64,000 nucleotides of DNA from Nitrosomonas sp. JL21 (GTDB lineage: Bacteria; Pseudomonadota; Gammaproteobacteria; Burkholderiales; Nitrosomonadaceae), in assembly GCF_009833095.1 (NCBI RefSeq), contig NZ_QRCB01000017.1, forward strand, positions 1 through 64,000, in the 5' to 3' direction. The notes under the pieces were generated by a model. The model saw only the letters and a program-made list of their open reading frames with translations, searched no databases and had not been told where the DNA came from. The translations under genes and the position numbers were made by a program. Below, piece by piece: positions 20,084 through 31,172 of the stretch; within the stretch, counting starts at the first letter, position 1, and each line of letters starts with the position of its first letter.

Positions 20084-20596
20084 CTAATTGATGCTGTGTT
20101 CGATCAATCCCATGTTGCTGCTGACCATCAATTTTTCGATATCGATCAATATCAGCATCCGTTCATCCACCGTTCCCAATCCCATGATGTATTCGGTATC
20201 GATCACCGACCCCATGCCGGGTGTGGGCCGCATTTGCTCGGCTTCCAGCGTAATCACATCGGATACGCCATCCACCACTATGCCCATCACCCGGCCAGCA
20301 ACATTCAATATAATGACGACCGTGAATTGATCATAATCCGCTTTTCCCAATCTGAATTTGATACGCATATCAGCGATCGGCACGATAATGCCGCGCAAAT
20401 TGACCACCCCTTTGATGAAATCCGGAGCATTGGCAATCTGGGTAATCGCATCATAGCCACGGATCTCTTGGACCTTCAGAATCTCAATCCCATATTCCTC
20501 GCTACCCAAGCGAAAAGTTAAGAATTCATTCATCGTTCGGCCTGCCGCGGATGCTATCGACTCTGTGTTCTTGCCATCCATCTGTTCCTGAAACAT
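20084..20596 (-). CDS. cheW: Chemotaxis adaptor CheW (copy 2)
   Basis: This is a close paralog of the CheW at 18517-19029 with the same 170-residue length and nearly the same core ([32 protein letters not shown]). The start is placed at the ATG at 20596 because AAAGGAG lies eight bases upstream and the copies then agree in length; the longer open frame adds 21 unrelated residues. Its partner receptor downstream is a pseudogene, yet cheW itself has no disruption, so it may still serve other receptors. Confidence 0.94.
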   Translation of the reverse strand: MFQEQMDGKNTESIASAAGRTMNEFLTFRLGSEEYGIEILKVQEIRGYDAITQIANAPDFIKGVVNLRGIIVPIADMRIKFRLGKADYDQFTVVIILNVAGRVMGIVVDGVSDVITLEAEQMRPTPGMGSVIDTEYIMGLGTVDERMLILIDIEKLMVSSNMGLIEHSIN

Positions 20597-20987
20597 GCTT
20601 CCTACTCCTTTACCTGTCAAATTGAAATCCAGCACACCAATGACAATTCTCGAGCACAAAGAAAATGCTGAACTGGTTATGATTACGACCTAAAATAATC
20701 GATATTGAGAAGGAACGTTTATTGAGAAGGAACATTTTTTTGGGTATTTCTGAATTAACGCTATCATTTCGATATTACGTCATCAAAATCAGATAGTTCT
20801 GATGACATTCAGAAATAATTCCTTTGGAAAATTTCAAGGAAACGAAGCACGACGGGCCAAACGGTGAAGCTCAGTTATGCACGTGCAGCGCATGAACGAC
20901 CAATGAGTATCTGGAGCGTGATTCAGCGCTGCTTGACCGAGTCTCGTCGTTTTACAGAATTTCTTCTTACGATAGGACAATACCGAC
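20597..20987. other. Intergenic region with a direct repeat
   Basis: No gene is visible in these 391 bases. ATTGAGAAGGAAC occurs twice, at 20703-20715 and 20720-20732, 17 bases apart. This is the region between cheW copy 2, transcribed leftwards, and the VOC gene, transcribed rightwards, so it must hold both promoters; I could not fix either. Confidence 0.4.
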
Positions 20988-21377
20988 ATGACTATTCACA
21001 CCATGAATCATTTCACAGTGCTGAGCAGTGATTTGGAAAGGAGCAAGCAATTCTATATCGATGTGCTTGGATTGCAGGAAGGCTATCGGCCACCGTTCGG
21101 GTTTCCCGGCGCATGGCTGTATGCGGGCGGCAATCAAGCGATCTTGCACATCATGGCAAGCAAGCCGATGCCAGCGATAGCAGCCGGTGTCATTGATCAT
21201 ATGGCCTTCACGGCGTCGAATCTACAAGAAACGGTCAATATCTTGAAGCACCACAATATTCCTTATGATTTGCATCGGCTGAAGGGCCTGGAAATATGGC
21301 AATTGTTCTGCCATGATCCGGATGGCGCTAAAGTGGAATTGGATTTCCCCGCCGATGAACCGGAGCCACAACAGTAG
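20988..21377 (+). CDS. VOC-superfamily (glyoxalase/dioxygenase-like) protein
   Basis: The 129-residue protein has the paired beta-alpha-beta units of the vicinal oxygen chelate fold: MNHFTVLSSDLERSKQFYIDVLGL at the start and IDHMAFTASNLQETV in the middle, ending with DPDGAKVELDF. The metal-ligand positions are plausibly H8, H70 and E121. Members include glyoxalase I, dioxygenases and resistance proteins; the substrate here cannot be told. An AGGA ribosome-binding site precedes the ATG. It converges with the M48 protease gene 15 bases downstream. Confidence 0.88.
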   Translation: MTIHTMNHFTVLSSDLERSKQFYIDVLGLQEGYRPPFGFPGAWLYAGGNQAILHIMASKPMPAIAAGVIDHMAFTASNLQETVNILKHHNIPYDLHRLKGLEIWQLFCHDPDGAKVELDFPADEPEPQQ

Positions 21378-21391
21378 TTACTCACCGCGGC

Positions 21392-22171
21392 CTATTTCTT
21401 GCAACTGGGATTCTTTCCTGCTGCGCGTGCTTTTTGCATGAGCGCCGTTGCTTCGGGCAAGCGCTTTTGCAAGTCATGAATGCGGGTTTCATGAGAAGGG
21501 TGAGTCGACATGAATTCCGCTGGCTGACCTTGGCTTGCTTGCGCCATTTTTTGCCATAACGTTACGCTTTCGGCAGGATTGAACCCGGCTTTTGCCATCA
21601 ACTCCAGGCCAATTTCATCAGCTTCGCTCTCGTGCAAGCGGCTGAAGGGCATGATCAACCCATATTGGGCACCCACACCCAACAAACCCATCGCGCTTCG
21701 CCCCAACTCGGTCTGTGGCGCAGCCACAGCGGCAATCAATGAAATACCCACCTGCGCGCCGACTTTCTGAGATAGCCGCTCATTGCTGTGCTTGGCCAAT
21801 ACATGACCGACTTCGTGACCGATCACCGACGCCAGTTGATCTTGATTATCCACCAAGTCCACCAACCCGGTATGCACGCCGATTTTACTGCCGGGCAAAG
21901 CAAAGGCGTTCAGGGTGTTATCCTCAAACACAATCACTTCCCAGTTGCCACCGACCTCGCGCGTTATCGCTGCCGCAATGCAGCGGACAAATTCATTTTC
22001 GCGCGTATTCTGACTCATCTTTTTTTCTTTCTTTAATTCAGAAAAAGCCTGCAACCCCATGCCGTCGATCTGATCATCCGGCATGAACGCGACTTGACTT
22101 CTGCCGGTAGGCGTCGTCGAGCAGGCCGAAAGGATTAATATTCCTATAAAAAACAATATTCTGGTCATCAT
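21392..22171 (-). CDS. M48-family metalloprotease lipoprotein
   Basis: A signal peptide ending in the lipobox LSAC places this 259-residue protein in the envelope as a lipoprotein. The zinc motif HEVGH lies near residue 116, and the third ligand is probably the glutamate of HESEADEIG near residue 179. This resembles the E. coli LoiP/YcaL type of periplasmic quality-control proteases, which cleave misfolded outer-membrane proteins. GAGGAA lies seven bases before the ATG. The specific substrate is unknown. Confidence 0.93.
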   Translation of the reverse strand: MMTRILFFIGILILSACSTTPTGRSQVAFMPDDQIDGMGLQAFSELKKEKKMSQNTRENEFVRCIAAAITREVGGNWEVIVFEDNTLNAFALPGSKIGVHTGLVDLVDNQDQLASVIGHEVGHVLAKHSNERLSQKVGAQVGISLIAAVAAPQTELGRSAMGLLGVGAQYGLIMPFSRLHESEADEIGLELMAKAGFNPAESVTLWQKMAQASQGQPAEFMSTHPSHETRIHDLQKRLPEATALMQKARAAGKNPSCKK

Positions 22172-22345
22172 AAGTAGTTCCTCGCAAAGAATGAATCAGG
22201 GATTTCGTCGTATGGACGAATCGATCAATACAGCAAGCGCTCAAGAAAAAATTCGCTGATCCCGGCTACGCACAGCAGCGCGCGACATCGATCATTTGAA
22301 GTATGATATAACGCTTCTGTCCACGCTATAGAGGAGAATCACAGC

Positions 22346-22552
22346 ATGAACGATCACGTCTATAAAATTATCGAAATCGTCGGCACATCGACCAAAAGCA
22401 GTGACGATGCCATTCAGCAGGCTATCACGAAATCCGGTAAAACCCTGCGCAATCTGGATTGGTTCGAAGTGATCGATACTCGCGGCCATATTGTTGACGC
22501 CAAGATTGCACATTTTCAAGTGAAAATCAAAATCGGCTTCCGCCTCGATTAG
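22346..22552 (+). CDS. Dodecin flavoprotein
   Basis: The 68-residue protein has the dodecin length and pattern: VYKIIEIVGTS at the start, then DDAIQQAITKSGKTLRNLDWFEV, where the tryptophan stacks on the flavin, and a C-terminal strand FQVKIKIGFRLD. Dodecins form hollow dodecamers that store or buffer flavins. A good ribosome-binding site (GAGGAG) precedes the ATG. It stands alone, facing away from the protease gene. Confidence 0.95.
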   Translation: MNDHVYKIIEIVGTSTKSSDDAIQQAITKSGKTLRNLDWFEVIDTRGHIVDAKIAHFQVKIKIGFRLD

Positions 22553-22564
22553 GCTGATCCGTAT

Positions 22565-22596
22565 CGCTGGCTGGCAAACGTTGCACAAAGCCAGCG
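22565..22596. terminator. Hairpin downstream of dodecin
   Basis: CGCTGGCT (22565-22572) and AGCCAGCG (22589-22596) form an eight-base stem with a 16-base loop 12 bases after the dodecin stop. There is no T tract, so it may be a pause or RNA-stability element rather than a true intrinsic terminator. Confidence 0.35.
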
Positions 22597-25637
<3,041 letters not shown>

Positions 25638-25670
25638 CGGCGTCATTAACTCTCAAATGTCTCTCAAGCT

Positions 25671-26222
25671 ATGAATATCAAGCTCAAACAGCGCATCATC
25701 CTGCTGCTCATTGTGTCGCTCCTGGCGGCGTGCGGTTTCAAATTGCGCGGCCAAGTCGCGCCTTTGCCGTTCAAGTCGCTGTATATCACCGCCCCGGAAG
25801 GGCAGATCATCGGCACCGAGCTGGAGCGCATCATCAGCGCATCCTCCCGGACAAAACTGGCTCCCAGCATGGCAGAAGCCGAAGCGACGCTGGAGATCAT
25901 GAATGTGGCCACTGAACGAGGAATTCTTTCCTTATCCGGAGGAGGCCGGGTGCGCGATTTCAATTTGATTTATCGCGTCACGTACCGCCTGCTGGATCAT
26001 CGCGGCGTCGAAATCGTCCCTCCGGCTAACGTTACATTGACACGCATCCTGCCGTTCCTCGATGCGCTGATCCTGGCCAAGGAATCCGAAGAGCGCCTGC
26101 TGCAGAAGGATATGCAGACCGATGCCGTTCAGCAGATCCTGTGGCGGCTCTCAACCGTCAAGTTTCCACCTGAAGATGTGGAAAAACCGGCGGAAACGGA
26201 AAAATCAACGAAATCTGATTAA
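25671..26222 (+). CDS. lptE: LPS-assembly lipoprotein LptE
   Basis: LptE plugs the outer-membrane LPS translocon LptD. The 183-residue protein has a signal peptide with lipobox LAAC followed by GFKLRGQ, which is the hallmark start of mature LptE, and the phrase FKSLYITAPEG typical of the family. It lies 33 bases after leuS and 33 bases before holA, the standard leuS-lptE-holA order of gamma- and betaproteobacteria. Confidence 0.94.
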   Translation: MNIKLKQRIILLLIVSLLAACGFKLRGQVAPLPFKSLYITAPEGQIIGTELERIISASSRTKLAPSMAEAEATLEIMNVATERGILSLSGGGRVRDFNLIYRVTYRLLDHRGVEIVPPANVTLTRILPFLDALILAKESEERLLQKDMQTDAVQQILWRLSTVKFPPEDVEKPAETEKSTKSD

Positions 26223-26255
26223 TGCCGCACATTATTCCCGACATCGTTCTTCAGT

Positions 26256-27314
26256 ATGCGCATCAAGCTCGAACAACTGCCGCAGCATCTAAAAAACCAC
26301 GCTGCTCCGCTTTATACCTTATTCGGCAATGAACCGCTGCTGATTCTGGAAGCCGCCGATTTGATTCGCAATCATGCGCGCGAGCACGGCTTTACCGAGC
26401 GAGCGCTCTTCAGCGTCGATCAGCACTTCGATTGGTCTGAGCTACTGAATGCCGGCAATAATCAATCATTGTTCGCCGACCGGAAAATCATCGATATCCG
26501 CATCCCGTCGGGAAAACCCGGCAAAGAAGGCGGCAAGGCCATCGACGGCTACTGTCGCGCATTGCCGCCTGATACGCTGACGCTGGTCACATTGCCGCGC
26601 ATCGATAAACAAGGCCAAGCCGCAAAATGGTTCAAGGCGCTCGACGAAGCTGGCGTGATGATTCCGGTGTATGCGATTGAACGTGACCAGTTGCCGGCCT
26701 GGATCGAACAACGCCTGGCCAGGCAACAACAAAAAGCCGATTCCGCATCACTGCAATTCATCGCCGATCAAGTCGAAGGCAATCTGCTCGCAGCCCATCA
26801 GGAAATTCAGAAATTGGCGCTGCTGTACCCCAACGGCGCGCTGACCTTCGATCAGATCAAGAATGTCGTGCTGAACGTCGCACGCTACGACGTGTTTCAG
26901 TTATCCGATGCCATGATGGCAGCGGACACTGCGCGCTATGTCCGCGTTCTAACCGGCCTGCAAGGCGAAGGCGTCGCGCCGCTGTTGATTCTCGCCACTC
27001 TCGCTGAGCAGATCCGTCAATTGATCGCAATCCGCACCGGCCTCGACCATGGCCAACCGCCCGCGCAACTCCTGCAATCCGCGCGCATCTGGGGCGACCG
27101 GCAGAAAATCGCGCTGGCCGCCGCGCGCAGGATCGGCATCCCGTCCCTCACTCAGGGATTGGCGCAGGCTGCGTTGATCGACCGCATGATCAAAGGTGTC
27201 GCTCAAGGCGATGTCTGGGATGCGTTATTGCAACTGGGGCTGCGCTTTACGCTTCCTTCATCCGCCGCGCCTGTCAGCATGATTACTCCAACACGATCCG
27301 CTGCAACTTTGTGA
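26256..27314 (+). CDS. holA: DNA polymerase III subunit delta
   Basis: The delta subunit opens the beta sliding clamp in the clamp loader. The 352-residue protein starts MRIKLEQLPQHL and has the family stretches YTLFGNEPLLILEAAD near residue 21 and LVTLPRIDKQGQAAKW near 109. It follows leuS and lptE as in other proteobacteria. Its last 32 bases overlap the end of the convergent PhoD-like gene. Confidence 0.95.
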   Translation: MRIKLEQLPQHLKNHAAPLYTLFGNEPLLILEAADLIRNHAREHGFTERALFSVDQHFDWSELLNAGNNQSLFADRKIIDIRIPSGKPGKEGGKAIDGYCRALPPDTLTLVTLPRIDKQGQAAKWFKALDEAGVMIPVYAIERDQLPAWIEQRLARQQQKADSASLQFIADQVEGNLLAAHQEIQKLALLYPNGALTFDQIKNVVLNVARYDVFQLSDAMMAADTARYVRVLTGLQGEGVAPLLILATLAEQIRQLIAIRTGLDHGQPPAQLLQSARIWGDRQKIALAAARRIGIPSLTQGLAQAALIDRMIKGVAQGDVWDALLQLGLRFTLPSSAAPVSMITPTRSAATL

Positions 27315-28983
27315 CTTTGGCATCCTGTTCGGTCGATCCGTACAAATCCCAGCTTACTTCCTGCTTGCCCTGATCAGTGTTCTGCACATTGATCAATGCA
27401 AAGTTGTTGGTTTTGCAGGGTTCCATCAGCAATTGGAACGCCACGTTCGGATCGCTATTGTCGTCGTCGCGCTGTAAATAGCCGTGATTCTTGACCGCCC
27501 ATGCCAGCGCTGACGCCTGCAGCCACGGCAAGTCATAAGTAATGGCGCTCGACGTCAACTGATACACCAGCGTGTCGGGATAATGTTTATGCGTGAGACG
27601 GAAAGCTGCACCGATGTGCACATCGCCGCTGAGCACATACAGCGATTTGCCATGCGCTTGCGCCGCCTTGAACATCGCATCCAGCAAATCGTCGCGTTCC
27701 ACCCAGTTGGTCTCATGCTCCCATTGATCGCGCATGTCATCCGTGAGCGAGAGAAGATCAAGGTAATTCACGACAAAACTTCTCACATGCACGACCGGCA
27801 CCGGAGAAATGACGAAAATGGCCGAGGCATTCTTGACCGTATCCGATGCTAACCAGTCCTTGAACCGCTGCATCTGCGCCTGACCGAGGATACGGTCATT
27901 GGTCGCACGGGTATAGTCGCGCTGGCCGCGCATGTCCAATACATAAAAGGCCGCCGCGCCCCAGGTGAATGCATAATCGAACTGGCCATCGGGCGTCGTC
28001 GGGTTATGGATATGCTCATACTCGTGATACGTCAGCTTTGCCGCTTCGTACATCTGATAAAACAACGACAATTTTTCATCATCGTCTGCCCAGTCCCACC
28101 AGGAATCGAGCAGATTCTTTCTCTCCTGGTCGTTATATGAACCCCAGCCGTCCAGAATCTCGTGATCATCCCACATCATATAGGTCGGAAAACGCGACAG
28201 CACGCGCCGCAATTGCCGATGCCCCCAATATCCCCGATAAATATCGCGATACCATGAGCGCATCACGTCCACACGATCTTCCGGCCTCACTTCCTTCACG
28301 AATTCCTTGCGATTCTGCTTCAACCATTCCCAGATACTGACTTTGGAATTGCCATCCACGTACACCTGATCGCCGACACCGAGAATGAATTCGCCGTCAT
28401 GCTGATCCAGTTCTTCCCCGAACCGGTCCCACATGTGAATGTTGATCAAATCGAATGAATTCTTCTTATATGGCATATGGCAACTGAATAAACCGAAAGT
28501 CATCGACTTTTGGCCTTCACTCTGCGTACGGAAGCGATTGAATCGGCTATCGGGATCGATCTCCCACGCTGATTTTCGAGTGGTCAAATCGAGTGCAAAC
28601 GCTGCGTAATAATATCGTTGCCCAGGCTTCAAACCAGTGACTTCCCAGACTTCGGTGATATCGTGTGCAAATTCAAGTTTCGAAGCATTGGTGATGGCGG
28701 CGGCGGGAAATTCACGCACCATGTCCGGATGAAAAACGTTCCGCAGAACGAAAATTTCCTGGCCGTTCAGGAGCTTTATTTCAGGATTCCAATCGGCCGC
28801 CATGTCATTCTCGCCCAATATCGGCTCAGGGTTGATGACCATGCGATAGGTATTTTCCTGATACGCCCGCAACCACAGCTTGGTGCTGGTCGTTGTCGTA
28901 TGACCCACGATCACTGCGTTCGTGAGCAGCGGATTGATCCAGGGACGATTGCCTCCCCGGTCATAGAAATCAAATGTTTTCAT
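27283..28983 (-). CDS. PhoD-like metallophosphoesterase
   Basis: This 566-residue protein belongs to the alkaline phosphatase D family of metal-dependent phosphomono/diesterases. Motifs include LGVGDQVYVDG for metal binding, MMWDDHEILDGWG (the WDDHE hallmark) and YVLSGDVHIGAA. I put the start at the ATG at 28983 (MKTFDFYDRGG). That leaves no Tat or Sec signal, so unlike B. subtilis PhoD it is probably cytoplasmic. AAGGCG precedes the start. Its 3' end overlaps holA by 32 bases on the opposite strand. The substrate is unknown. Confidence 0.9.
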   Translation of the reverse strand: MKTFDFYDRGGNRPWINPLLTNAVIVGHTTTTSTKLWLRAYQENTYRMVINPEPILGENDMAADWNPEIKLLNGQEIFVLRNVFHPDMVREFPAAAITNASKLEFAHDITEVWEVTGLKPGQRYYYAAFALDLTTRKSAWEIDPDSRFNRFRTQSEGQKSMTFGLFSCHMPYKKNSFDLINIHMWDRFGEELDQHDGEFILGVGDQVYVDGNSKVSIWEWLKQNRKEFVKEVRPEDRVDVMRSWYRDIYRGYWGHRQLRRVLSRFPTYMMWDDHEILDGWGSYNDQERKNLLDSWWDWADDDEKLSLFYQMYEAAKLTYHEYEHIHNPTTPDGQFDYAFTWGAAAFYVLDMRGQRDYTRATNDRILGQAQMQRFKDWLASDTVKNASAIFVISPVPVVHVRSFVVNYLDLLSLTDDMRDQWEHETNWVERDDLLDAMFKAAQAHGKSLYVLSGDVHIGAAFRLTHKHYPDTLVYQLTSSAITYDLPWLQASALAWAVKNHGYLQRDDDNSDPNVAFQLLMEPCKTNNFALINVQNTDQGKQEVSWDLYGSTEQDAKVTKLQRIVLE

Positions 28984-29191
28984 GATGTACGCCTTAGAAT
29001 GAAAAAAGATCAAGTCGTCGAAATGATGCATTCGAGGCAAACGTGCTACGGACTCGATGAAAAACATGCATCCTGTTGATCAATGAACCTGTCCGGCACC
29101 ACAGCAGCGTTTTTCAACGGCCTGCAAGCTATTGTAACTGCATATCGGCACCGCGCCAGCAGCTTTTTCCAGGCCACGGCCCGCCGCGGCG

Positions 29192-29219
29192 CTGTCATCG
29201 AAACGCGGTATGCTATAGT
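29192..29219 (+). promoter_or_regulatory. Promoter candidate of the PhnB-like gene
   Basis: CTGTCA (29192-29197, four of six to the -35 consensus) and TATAGT (29214-29219) are 16 bases apart. The expected start near 29226 would put the following hairpin at the very 5' end of the mRNA. Confidence 0.4.
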
Positions 29220-29226
29220 TGATCGA

Positions 29227-29247
29227 GCGGGTCGAAGTATGACCCGC
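29227..29247 (+). other. 5' leader hairpin
   Basis: GCGGGTC and GACCCGC form a seven-base perfect stem with a seven-base loop, 37 bases before the ATG of the PhnB-like gene. It could stabilise the 5' end of the transcript or be an operator; neither is proven. Confidence 0.45.
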
Positions 29248-29283
29248 AGTTTCTGCAAAAACCCAATTCTATGAGGACTTATC

Positions 29284-29718
29284 ATGCCAACTCCACTCAT
29301 TCAACCTTACCTGATGTTCGGCGGCCGCTGTGAAGAGGCGCTGGAATTCTACCGCACTGCACTGGGCGCCCAGATTGACATGCTGATGTATCACAAGGAC
29401 AGCCCGGAAGCGCCGCCGCCTGGCATGCTGCCGCCGGGATTTGAGAACAAAGTCATGCATGCGAGCTTCCGCATTGGCGACAACGTCCTGATGGCCTCCG
29501 ATGGCTGCGAAGAAGGTTCACAATTCAACGGTTTTTCGCTGTCCATCGCGGTAGCGACCGAAGCCGAAGCCGATCATTTTTTCAACGCACTAGCGGATGG
29601 CGGCCAAGTACAAATGCCGCTGACCAAAACCTTCTGGTCGCCGCGCTTCGGTATGCTCACCGACCGTTTCGGCATCGTCTGGATGGTCAACGTCGTCGGC
29701 AACGAACACACTGCATGA
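29284..29718 (+). CDS. PhnB-like VOC-family protein
   Basis: The 144-residue protein starts with the PhnB/YjdN pattern (QPYLMFGGRCEEALEFYRTALGA) and ends in TDRFGIVWMVN, typical of the 3-demethylubiquinone-9 methyltransferase-like branch of the VOC superfamily. The function of this branch is not established. A ribosome-binding site GAGGA stands eight bases upstream. The stop codon overlaps the start of the next gene (ATGA), so the two are translationally coupled. Confidence 0.9.
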   Translation: MPTPLIQPYLMFGGRCEEALEFYRTALGAQIDMLMYHKDSPEAPPPGMLPPGFENKVMHASFRIGDNVLMASDGCEEGSQFNGFSLSIAVATEAEADHFFNALADGGQVQMPLTKTFWSPRFGMLTDRFGIVWMVNVVGNEHTA

Positions 29719-29933
29719 ATTCCCGTATTCTGGCTATCGTTGTCACCGTAACGATGGTGACAACAACTGGCTGCACCGCCCAGCAACTCTACACCACCGG
29801 CCAATCGTGGCAGCGTAACCAATGCACCCGGCTGATGGATCAGCAGGAGCGCGAACGCTGCCTGGCCAATGCAGGTGTTTCTTATGAAACTTATAAGAAG
29901 CAGTCTGATCTAGAAAACACGCAAGGAAAGTAA
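29715..29933 (+). CDS. Small predicted lipoprotein
   Basis: The 72-residue product has a hydrophobic signal sequence and a lipobox-like TTGC, giving a mature peptide of about 53 residues with two further cysteines. It overlaps the PhnB-like gene by four bases. I do not recognise a family; small lipoproteins with a C-x(n)-C pattern and an acidic-polar tail are common in proteobacteria. Confidence 0.7.
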   Translation: MNSRILAIVVTVTMVTTTGCTAQQLYTTGQSWQRNQCTRLMDQQERERCLANAGVSYETYKKQSDLENTQGK

Positions 29934-29987
29934 CGATCCGATAGCCGGACACTTCCTATTCATAGACCAACCATCAAGGAGACTCTC

Positions 29988-30419
29988 ATGAATCAAAAGG
30001 TATACAAAGGCAATTGTTTTTGTGGCGCGGTTGAGTTTACCGTGACCGGTGAGCCGGATGCGATGGGTTATTGTCACTGCGAATCCTGCCGCCATTGGTC
30101 GGCCGGCCCGGTCAATGCTTTCACGCTATGGAAACCCGCAGCGCTGCAAATTACGCGCGGCGCGGAAAATATCGGCACCTACAACAAAACGCCGCAAAGT
30201 TACCGCAAATGGTGCAAAACATGCGGTGGCCACATTTTTTCCGAGCATCCCGGCTGGAATCTCATCGATGTATTCGCCCCTATCCTGCAGAATTTTTCGT
30301 TCCAACCGGCCATTCACGTGCATTATCAGGAATCGGTGTTGCGCATCGCGGATGGACTACCCAAGATGAAAGATGTGCCGAAGGAAATGGGCGGCTCGGG
30401 TATCAGCATCGCGGAATAA
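29988..30419 (+). CDS. GFA/CENP-V-type zinc protein
   Basis: The 143-residue protein has the zinc-binding cysteine pattern of the glutathione-dependent formaldehyde-activating (GFA) family: CFCGAV near residue 10, CHCESC near 29 and WCKTCGG near 74. Gfa was proposed to speed the reaction of formaldehyde with glutathione, but many members have other or unknown roles. AAGGAG lies seven bases upstream. It follows the small lipoprotein by 54 bases. Confidence 0.92.
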   Translation: MNQKVYKGNCFCGAVEFTVTGEPDAMGYCHCESCRHWSAGPVNAFTLWKPAALQITRGAENIGTYNKTPQSYRKWCKTCGGHIFSEHPGWNLIDVFAPILQNFSFQPAIHVHYQESVLRIADGLPKMKDVPKEMGGSGISIAE

Positions 30420-30444
30420 AAAACCGGTATTCACGTTGAAGAAC

Positions 30445-30801
30445 ATGACCCTGAACTTTGAAGCCATGAGCGAACAACAGCTATGGGCGATCGCCGATCC
30501 GATCATGGACAACTTGATGGATGCATCAACCCAAGTCGATCACGCCCGGCATGTGCGCGACTTCACCGACCGGCTCAAAGCCATCGTCACGCCGGATTAC
30601 TTGGCACGCATCTGCCAGCAATACCAAACGGAAAAAGGCTACTTCACCACCCGCACCCCCATCGCCATCCTCCGCCGCCCGGACTCGGCGGCAATCGTAT
30701 GGAAACAACGCTTCACCAAAGCACCTGGCGAATTCGTCGCGGAAATGGTGCTGGTGCATCGGGACGGCCGGTATTTAGTCGATCATGTGATGGTGTTTTG
30801 A
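30445..30801 (+). CDS. Hypothetical protein
   Basis: The frame from the ATG at 30445 gives 118 residues with no signal peptide or membrane segment. It has an amphipathic N-terminal half and a C-terminal half rich in beta strands (VWKQRFTK, EFVAEMVLVHRDGRYLVDHVMVF), which recalls small alpha+beta folds of the NTF2/DUF type. I do not recognise a family. It starts 25 bases after the GFA-type gene and is probably co-transcribed with it. Confidence 0.6.
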   Translation: MTLNFEAMSEQQLWAIADPIMDNLMDASTQVDHARHVRDFTDRLKAIVTPDYLARICQQYQTEKGYFTTRTPIAILRRPDSAAIVWKQRFTKAPGEFVAEMVLVHRDGRYLVDHVMVF

Positions 30802-31172
30802 ATTGTCGCACTTTTCAGTCAGGATCTAACTTCTGTAGATAAAGAAAAATGATTATGATGAAAGCCTAGTTGATTCATTCTCATGAAACAAAAGCAGATT
30901 GCACGCAACTTCCCGTGATCGATTTTATCTTTGACGTAATAGTTTTGAGTATCTAATTTTAAATAGTATTTTTTGGAATCGATATGTCGCTTAGAAATTA
31001 CTTGAACCTGACCGACACCGAGCTAGACAGTTCGGTGTTTAGAATCATGCCCGTTCATAGGTTATTGGAATGTTGTAGTGGTCAACTTACCTGGTTGGAG
31101 AGAGAAGTGGTAAGAGGAACCAAGTCTCGAACAAAGGAAATTGATCGATAACATGTTACAGATGATCGCTAT
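30802..31172. other. AT-rich intergenic region
   Basis: Apart from the small frame at 30984-31151 nothing is recognisable. The region is clearly AT-richer than the neighbouring genes. Confidence 0.4.
30984..31151 (+). CDS. Small open frame, possible gene fragment
   Basis: A 55-codon frame begins MSLRNYLNLTDTELDSSVFR and ends at TAA 31149-31151. The stretch VFRIMPVHRLLE resembles the beginning of DUF2971-type proteins, which then continue for 200 or more residues, so this may be the remnant of such a gene. The ribosome-binding site is weak. It could equally be a chance frame. Confidence 0.25.
   Translation: MSLRNYLNLTDTELDSSVFRIMPVHRLLECCSGQLTWLEREVVRGTKSRTKEIDR

Larger units (their letters stand above)
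28984..29283. other. Divergent intergenic region
   Basis: No gene is seen in these 300 bases. The right end contains a promoter candidate and a leader hairpin for the PhnB-like gene, described separately. Confidence 0.4.
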
